9,511 nt of DNA from Micrococcales bacterium (lineage in GTDB: Bacteria; Actinomycetota; Actinomycetes; Actinomycetales; Dermatophilaceae). Positions within the stretch are counted from its first letter, which is position 1, and each line of letters starts with the position of its first letter. The DNA lies in assembly GCA_003157445.1 (NCBI GenBank), contig PMJN01000149.1, forward strand, positions 1-9,511, in the 5' to 3' direction. The notes beneath the pieces are model-generated. The model was not told the DNA's origin and ran no database searches. It saw only the letters and a list, made by a program, of their open reading frames with translations. Shown here in pieces: positions 6,316 through 9,511 of the stretch. The translations under genes were made by a program, and so were the position numbers.

Positions 6316-6572
6316 AGCTCGTCTGGGATGAAAGCGCCTGGGAGGACTATCTGTGGTGGCAAGGTCAGGACCGCAAGACGCTCAAACGGATCAACACCCT
6401 GATCAAGGACATCGCCCGCAACGGAAACGACGGGATCGGTAAGCCCGAGCCACTCAGACATGGATTTCAGGGCTATTGGTCTCGCCGCATCACAGACGAG
6501 CACCGCCTCATCTACAAGACCACTGACGACCAGATTCGCATAGCTGCCTGCCAGTATCACTACGAAGACTGA
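6312..6572 (+). CDS. yoeB: Toxin YoeB, ribosome-dependent mRNA endonuclease
   Basis: An 86-residue protein of the RelE/ParE fold that aligns without gaps to E. coli YoeB over its full length. The catalytic residues fall at the same numbers: E46 (GKPEPLRH), R65 (EHRLIY), H83 and Y84 (QYHYED). The N-terminus MKLVWDESAWEDYLWWQ and the segment YWSRRITDEHRLIY are also conserved. When freed from YefM, YoeB binds the 70S ribosome and cleaves mRNA in the A site, stopping growth. All key residues are intact, so the toxin should be active; two residues (ED) extend beyond the usual -YHY end. The start codon overlaps the antitoxin stop. Confidence 0.95.
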   Translation: MKLVWDESAWEDYLWWQGQDRKTLKRINTLIKDIARNGNDGIGKPEPLRHGFQGYWSRRITDEHRLIYKTTDDQIRIAACQYHYED

Positions 6573-6582
6573 ACCAAGACCG

Positions 6583-6606
6583 CCCGATAGCCAAATCACA
6601 ATCGGG
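6583..6606 (+). terminator. Weak hairpin after yoeB
   Basis: CCCGAT (6583-6588) and ATCGGG (6601-6606) can form a six-pair stem with a 12-base loop, 10 bases after the yoeB stop. No T-run follows, which is common in GC-rich actinobacteria but leaves the call weak. Confidence 0.25.
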
Positions 6607-6625
6607 GCCCAGCAGACTCCGACAG

Positions 6626-6829
6626 CTAAAGGTCCAGCCAGGGCGCGCCTGCATCCCTGACGCCCTTCAGTTGGGAACCCTGCTCGGCGGTAAGGCCCTC
6701 ACACTTGAGCTCGAAGGTCATCCGGTAGCGGTCGAGGTACTCCGCAAGCACGACCTTCTCGCCCATTCCGGGCTCGAGCGCCTCTCTCGGATCGCTGTCA
6801 GGATCAGCCCACATGCCATCGAAGTTCAT
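6626..6829 (-). pseudogene. 5' stub of a DinB/DUF664-family gene
   Basis: From ATG 6829 on the minus strand the frame encodes 67 residues. The first 50 (MNFDGMWADPDSDPREALEP, then EKVVLAEYLDRYRMTFELKCEGLTAEQ) match the beginning of actinobacterial DinB-superfamily DUF664 proteins, metal-binding four-helix bundles of about 160-190 residues. In the family the segment after GLTAEQ normally continues L-x-x-x-S-V-P-P-S-x-x-S-L-L-G-L-V-R-H-L; here it becomes GSQLKGVRDAGAPWLDL and stops. None of the other frames restores the family sequence, so this is a truncation by recombination, not a point frameshift. The histidine ligands are missing and the product should be inactive. Confidence 0.62.
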
Positions 6830-6848
6830 GCGACTAACCAGGCAGCCG

Positions 6849-6939
6849 GACTACCGACTCAGCAAGCGGATTCGTGCAGTGCCGCAAAGCCGCCGGTCTC
6901 TGAACGTCCTCAATTCGCTGACACTGAGTGCCGGTAGTC
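6849..6939. repeat. Long imperfect inverted repeat 1
   Basis: GACTACCGACTCAG (6849-6862) is complementary over all 14 bases to CTGAGTGCCGGTAGTC (6924-6939), apart from a two-base bulge (GC) in the right arm. The loop is 61 bases. It may be a transcript hairpin, the ends of a lost small element, or a remnant. Confidence 0.5.
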
Positions 6940-6960
6940 GAACGTCTAGCGGAGCATGTG

Positions 6961-7022
6961 ACCGACGATCACCGCAGCCTTTGGTCGTCCCGTAGCCGGA
7001 TCCTCTTGCGGCGATCGTCGGC
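6961..7022. repeat. Long imperfect inverted repeat 2
   Basis: ACCGACGATCACCGC (6961-6975) and GCGGCGATCGTCGGC (7008-7022) pair at 13 of 15 positions, with a 32-base loop. It follows repeat 1 by 21 bases and lies 50 bases before the first DosR-like box. Confidence 0.5.
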
Positions 7023-7095
7023 GCGAATGTTCAGGTTCCCGACTGCGTCCGCTGGTCGTTGGCACTGCGGGTAGGACCGTAGCCCTTTGCGTCGG

Positions 7096-7109
7096 GGGAC
7101 TTATGGCCC
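7096..7109 (+). promoter_or_regulatory. DosR/DevR-type box upstream of cooF-cooS
   Basis: GGGACTTATGGCCC matches the mycobacterial DosR consensus core GGGACTWWAGTCCC at 12 of 14 positions; GGCCC right halves are common in natural boxes. The centre is at 7102.5, 74 bases before the cooF ATG. If transcription began near 7145 (a poor -10, CATTCT, lies at 7133-7138), the box would be centred near -42.5, the usual activating position. The look-alike AGGACCGTAGCCCT (7073-7086; 9 of 14) lies 23 bp upstream, and tandem boxes are common in this regulon. That DosR acts here is an inference. Confidence 0.55.
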
Positions 7110-7160
7110 TGTCGCCGTGCGCGCGCATCGGACCATTCTGAAGAAGATTGCCAAGCCACC

Positions 7161-7170
7161 GGAAGGGAGG
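7161..7170 (+). promoter_or_regulatory. Strong ribosome binding site fixing the cooF start
   Basis: GGAAGGGAGG ends six bases before ATG 7177 (and three before GTG 7174). It selects the short form of the ferredoxin over a TTG start at 7087, which would place the DosR-type box inside the coding region. Confidence 0.8.
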
Positions 7171-7176
7171 CGGGTG

Positions 7177-7851
7177 ATGCGCACTGTGTTCATCAACCCG
7201 GAGCAGTGCATCGGGTGCCTTCAGTGCGAGATCGCCTGCGCGATCGAGCATTCAGTGAGCCAGGACGGCAGCGTGGCGTTCCTAGAGACGCCGGTGCCAC
7301 GCAAACGAATCCACGTGGAGGCCGGCCCAGTAGCCACGACCGCGTTTCCGAACCGTTGCCGGCACTGCAACCCCGCTCCCTGTCTTCAAGTGTGCCCGTC
7401 CGGCGCGATCAGCCGTGACTCGGCCGTGGGGCTCGTGCTCATCGATGAACAGCGTTGCATCGGTTGCGCGATGTGCGCGGTCGTATGCCCCTTCGATGTG
7501 CTGACCTTCCACCCGCTGGCCGAGGGTCCGGGGCCGGACACGGCCGTCGCGGTGAAGTGTGACGGCTGCGTAGCGCGCGTGCGGCGCGGCCAGCTACCGG
7601 CCTGTGTCGAATCGTGCAAGGTCGACGCCCTGGTCTATGGCGACATCAACGAACTGGTCGCCGCCGGGCGGCTCCGCGACGCAGGAGCCATCCTCGCTGC
7701 GGCGGGTGGCGCACGGACGGCCCGACCGGCCGGAGACCCGCTTGCCGGCTGGCACGCCTGGGGTGAGGCGGAGCTGTCGGCCGGCGATGCGGCGCAGGCC
7801 GCCTGGAAGCAGCACCCGGGTACCGCGGACCGAGAGGAATACACGCCATGA
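7177..7851 (+). CDS. cooF: CooF-type four-cluster ferredoxin, electron partner of CODH
   Basis: A 224-residue cytoplasmic iron-sulfur protein with 16 cysteines in four groups, enough for four [4Fe-4S] clusters: C11-x2-C14-x2-C17-x3-C21, C61-x2-C64-x4-C69-x3-C73, C94-x2-C97-x2-C100-x3-C104 and C128-x2-C131-x11-C143-x3-C147. This is the layout of CooF and of HycB/DmsB-like electron-transfer subunits. The cooS gene overlapping its 3' end by four bases makes CooF by far the best reading: it should accept electrons from the CODH B/D clusters and pass them to a hydrogenase, an NAD(P) oxidoreductase or another acceptor outside the window. The last 70 residues are Ala/Gly-rich and carry no cysteine. 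The start is ATG 7177 behind GGAAGGGAGG. An in-frame TTG at 7087 would add 30 residues without family resemblance. Confidence 0.9.
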   Translation: MRTVFINPEQCIGCLQCEIACAIEHSVSQDGSVAFLETPVPRKRIHVEAGPVATTAFPNRCRHCNPAPCLQVCPSGAISRDSAVGLVLIDEQRCIGCAMCAVVCPFDVLTFHPLAEGPGPDTAVAVKCDGCVARVRRGQLPACVESCKVDALVYGDINELVAAGRLRDAGAILAAAGGARTARPAGDPLAGWHAWGEAELSAGDAAQAAWKQHPGTADREEYTP

Positions 7852-9511
7852 GCGCGAACCAGAACAATGCCCAGCCCGTTCGGCTCACGATCCACCCGGA
7901 CGCACAAGCGATGATTGACGTGGCCCGCAAGGAAGGTATCGAGACCGTCTGGGATCGGTTGGCCGCTCAGCAGCCCCAATGCGGTTACTGCGCCTTGGGC
8001 CTGAGCTGCCGCAACTGCGCTATGGGCCCGTGCCGAATCGATCCGTTCGGCGAGGGCCCCCAGAAGGGCGTCTGCGGCGCGGACGCCGATGTGATCGTGG
8101 CGCGCAACCTCGGCCGCACGATCGCCGCCGGTTCGTCGTCGCACTCCGACCACGGACGCGACATCCTCGAGGTCTTCGCGGCCATGGCACACGGCGAAAC
8201 GTCCGGCTACCAGGTGACCGACGAGGACAAACTGCGCCGGGTCGCCGACGAGCTGGGCGTGGCGACCGAGGATCGCAGCACCGACGAGGTGGCCGCCGAC
8301 CTGGCGAACGTGCTGCTGGATGACTACGGGTCCCGACGAGAGTCGCTGTCGTTCCTGCATCGGGTACCCGAGGTCCGCAAAGCCAAGTGGGCGGAGCTTG
8401 GCATCACGCCCAGAGGCATCGACCGCGAGAATGTCGAGATGATGCACCGCACCCACATGGGCGTGGACAACGACTACGTCAACCTGCTGCTGCACGGATT
8501 GCGCACGAGTCTGTCCGACGGCTGGGGTGGCTCGATGATCGCGACCGAACTCTCCGACATCATGTTCGGCACCCCGAAGCCGGTCATGTCGCAGGTGAAC
8601 CTCGGCGTGCTGCGCCGCGACCAAGTCAATATCGCGATGCACGGGCACAACCCGCTTCTGTCCGATGTGATCGTCGACGCGGCACAGGACCCCGAACTGC
8701 TGGAACTCGCCAAGTCCTACGGCGCGACCGGCATCAACGTGGTCGGACTGTGCTGCACCGGCAACGAGATGCTCATGCGCAAGGGCGTCCCAATGGCCGG
8801 CAACCACCTCATGCAGGAGCTGGTGCTGATCACCGGCGCGCTCGAGGCGATGGTCGTCGATTATCAGTGCATCATGCCGTCGGTCGTCGATGTCGCGAAG
8901 TGCTACCACACCAAGGTGATCTCAACGTCGGACAAGGCGAAGTTCCCCGGCGCGACCCATGTCTCATTCGACCCGAGCCGCGGCGCCCAGGTCGCCCGCG
9001 AGATCGTGCGGATGGCAGTTGAGGCCTACCCCGACCGGAACCAGGAACGGGTCCGCATCCCGGTCGAGCCGGTGCGGATGATGGGCGGCTTCTCCGTCGA
9101 GGCGATCCTCGGCGCGCTCGGCGGCACACCCAAGCCTCTCGTCGACGCCATCGTCGCCGGCACCATCCGCGGCGCGGTCGCGGTGGTCGGGTGCAACAAC
9201 CCCAAGCTGCCGCAGGACCTCGCGCACATCGAGCTGACCCGCCAGCTCATCGAGAACGATATTCTGGTGCTGGTCACCGGGTGCGCGGCTGTTGCCAACG
9301 GCAAGGCCGGTCAGATGCTGCCGGAGTCCGCGGCGCTGGCTGGTCCAGGCCTGCGCTCGGTGTGCGAGGCACTCGGTATCCCGCCCGTGCTGCACATGGG
9401 GTCCTGCGTGGACAACAGCCGGGTCATCGCGCTTGCCGCTGCCCTGGCCAGCTACCTCGGGGTCGACATCGACCAGCTGCCGCTGGCGGGCGCGGCTCCG
9501 GAGTGGTACTC
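7848..9511 (+). CDS. cooS: Ni-Fe carbon monoxide dehydrogenase catalytic subunit, 3' end missing
   Basis: 554 codons are present and the frame runs off the right edge; CooS proteins are about 630-640 residues, so some 85 are missing. It catalyses CO + H2O to CO2 + 2 H+ + 2 e- as a cytoplasmic homodimer. Compared from memory with Carboxydothermus CODH-II, the C-cluster ligands are all present: H267 (HGHNP), C303 (GLCCTGNE), C341 (DYQCIMPS), C449 (GCNNPKLPQD), C479 (VTGCAA) and C520 (MGSCVDNSR). The acid-base histidine is H99 (SSHSDH); the catalytic lysine lies beyond the window. B-cluster ligands are C54, C57, C62 and C76. The usual D-cluster pair is CX7C, but here C45-GY-C48 is CX2C and the second usual position is S53. 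ATG 7848 overlaps the cooF stop, with AGAGGA at 7833-7838 as ribosome site. It is a monofunctional-type enzyme; nothing here indicates acetyl-CoA synthase. Confidence 0.96.
   Translation, partial: MSANQNNAQPVRLTIHPDAQAMIDVARKEGIETVWDRLAAQQPQCGYCALGLSCRNCAMGPCRIDPFGEGPQKGVCGADADVIVARNLGRTIAAGSSSHSDHGRDILEVFAAMAHGETSGYQVTDEDKLRRVADELGVATEDRSTDEVAADLANVLLDDYGSRRESLSFLHRVPEVRKAKWAELGITPRGIDRENVEMMHRTHMGVDNDYVNLLLHGLRTSLSDGWGGSMIATELSDIMFGTPKPVMSQVNLGVLRRDQVNIAMHGHNPLLSDVIVDAAQDPELLELAKSYGATGINVVGLCCTGNEMLMRKGVPMAGNHLMQELVLITGALEAMVVDYQCIMPSVVDVAKCYHTKVISTSDKAKFPGATHVSFDPSRGAQVAREIVRMAVEAYPDRNQERVRIPVEPVRMMGGFSVEAILGALGGTPKPLVDAIVAGTIRGAVAVVGCNNPKLPQDLAHIELTRQLIENDILVLVTGCAAVANGKAGQMLPESAALAGPGLRSVCEALGIPPVLHMGSCVDNSRVIALAAALASYLGVDIDQLPLAGAAPEWY

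Larger units (their letters stand above)
6830..7176. other. Gene-free control region upstream of cooF
   Basis: These 347 bases hold no gene I can support. They contain, in order, two long imperfect inverted repeats (6849-6939 and 6961-7022), a weak and a good DosR-type box (7073-7086 and 7096-7109), and the ribosome site of cooF (7161-7170). No TGTCA-N6-CGACA-type CooA site and no TTGAT-N4-ATCAA-type FNR site was seen. Confidence 0.55.

Noticed and set aside
7087..7176. An N-terminal extension of CooF from TTG 7087.
   Set aside because: The extra 30 residues have no family pattern, there is no ribosome site before the TTG, and a strong one precedes ATG 7177.
6946..7251. A minus-strand frame ending in a segment vaguely like the tail of an IS110-type transposase.
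   Set aside because: The resemblance is a few residues only, there is no catalytic motif, and the frame overlaps the 5' end of cooF. No insertion-sequence ends were found.
7635..8909. A 424-codon open frame on the minus strand, antisense to cooF-cooS.
   Set aside because: It lies opposite highly conserved coding sequence and its product shows no family pattern. Long antisense frames are expected where third positions are mostly G or C.
1..9511. A Wood-Ljungdahl link between the methylenetetrahydrofolate reductase-like gene and CODH.
   Set aside because: The two lie 7 kb apart on opposite strands with unrelated genes between, and no acetyl-CoA synthase or corrinoid protein gene is seen.
1..9511. 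CRISPR arrays, tRNA or rRNA genes, riboswitches.
   Set aside because: No regularly spaced repeats, no cloverleaf with a CCA-type end and no recognisable rRNA or riboswitch core was seen by eye on either strand.

Overview
The window looks like chromosomal DNA from a GC-rich member of the Actinomycetota. The pointers are the GC-rich codon bias, an actinobacterial-style -10 box (TAGGTT) placed for a leaderless transcript, a DosR/DevR-type box, and several protein families (HTH+DUF3887-like, DUF664-type DinB, the transglutaminase-like type) that I associate with actinobacteria. I cannot name a genus.

Layout. Positions 1-258 hold the 5' part of a minus-strand methylenetetrahydrofolate-reductase-like gene that runs off the left edge. 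From 599 to about 6830 there is a mosaic of short, mostly unrelated accessory genes. They are a transglutaminase-like protein (599-1234), an MFS transporter behind a perfect 28-bp operator palindrome (1349-2626), a GNAT acetyltransferase (2744-3286), a convergent SAM-dependent methyltransferase (3361-3972, minus), a probably leaderless HTH/DUF3887-like regulator followed by a small PH-like protein (4244-5253), a broken P-loop kinase-like gene (about 5350-5855, minus), a complete yefM-yoeB toxin-antitoxin pair (6064-6572), and a 5' stub of a DinB/DUF664 gene (6626-6829, minus). Two broken genes, a toxin-antitoxin cassette and repeated intergenic palindromes suggest a region of gene turnover.

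From 7177 to the right edge the character changes to a compact anaerobic CO-oxidation operon. A four-cluster ferredoxin of the CooF type (7177-7851) overlaps by four bases (ATGA) with cooS (7848 to beyond 9511), the catalytic subunit of a Ni-Fe carbon monoxide dehydrogenase. CooS oxidises CO to CO2 and CooF should take the electrons to a partner that lies outside the window. All six C-cluster ligands that can be aligned are present. The N-terminal cysteine pattern is CX2C instead of the usual CX7C, which predicts a [2Fe-2S] D-cluster as in the oxygen-resistant Desulfovibrio vulgaris enzyme.

The most interesting signal is in the gene-free stretch before cooF. A 14-bp box at 7096-7109 matches the mycobacterial DosR/DevR consensus at 12 of 14 positions, with a weaker look-alike 23 bp upstream. 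DosR is controlled by haem kinases (DosS/DosT) that respond to hypoxia, NO and CO, so the operon may be switched on by its own substrate through the dormancy regulon and not by CooA or RcoM. Two long imperfect inverted repeats lie just upstream in the same gap.
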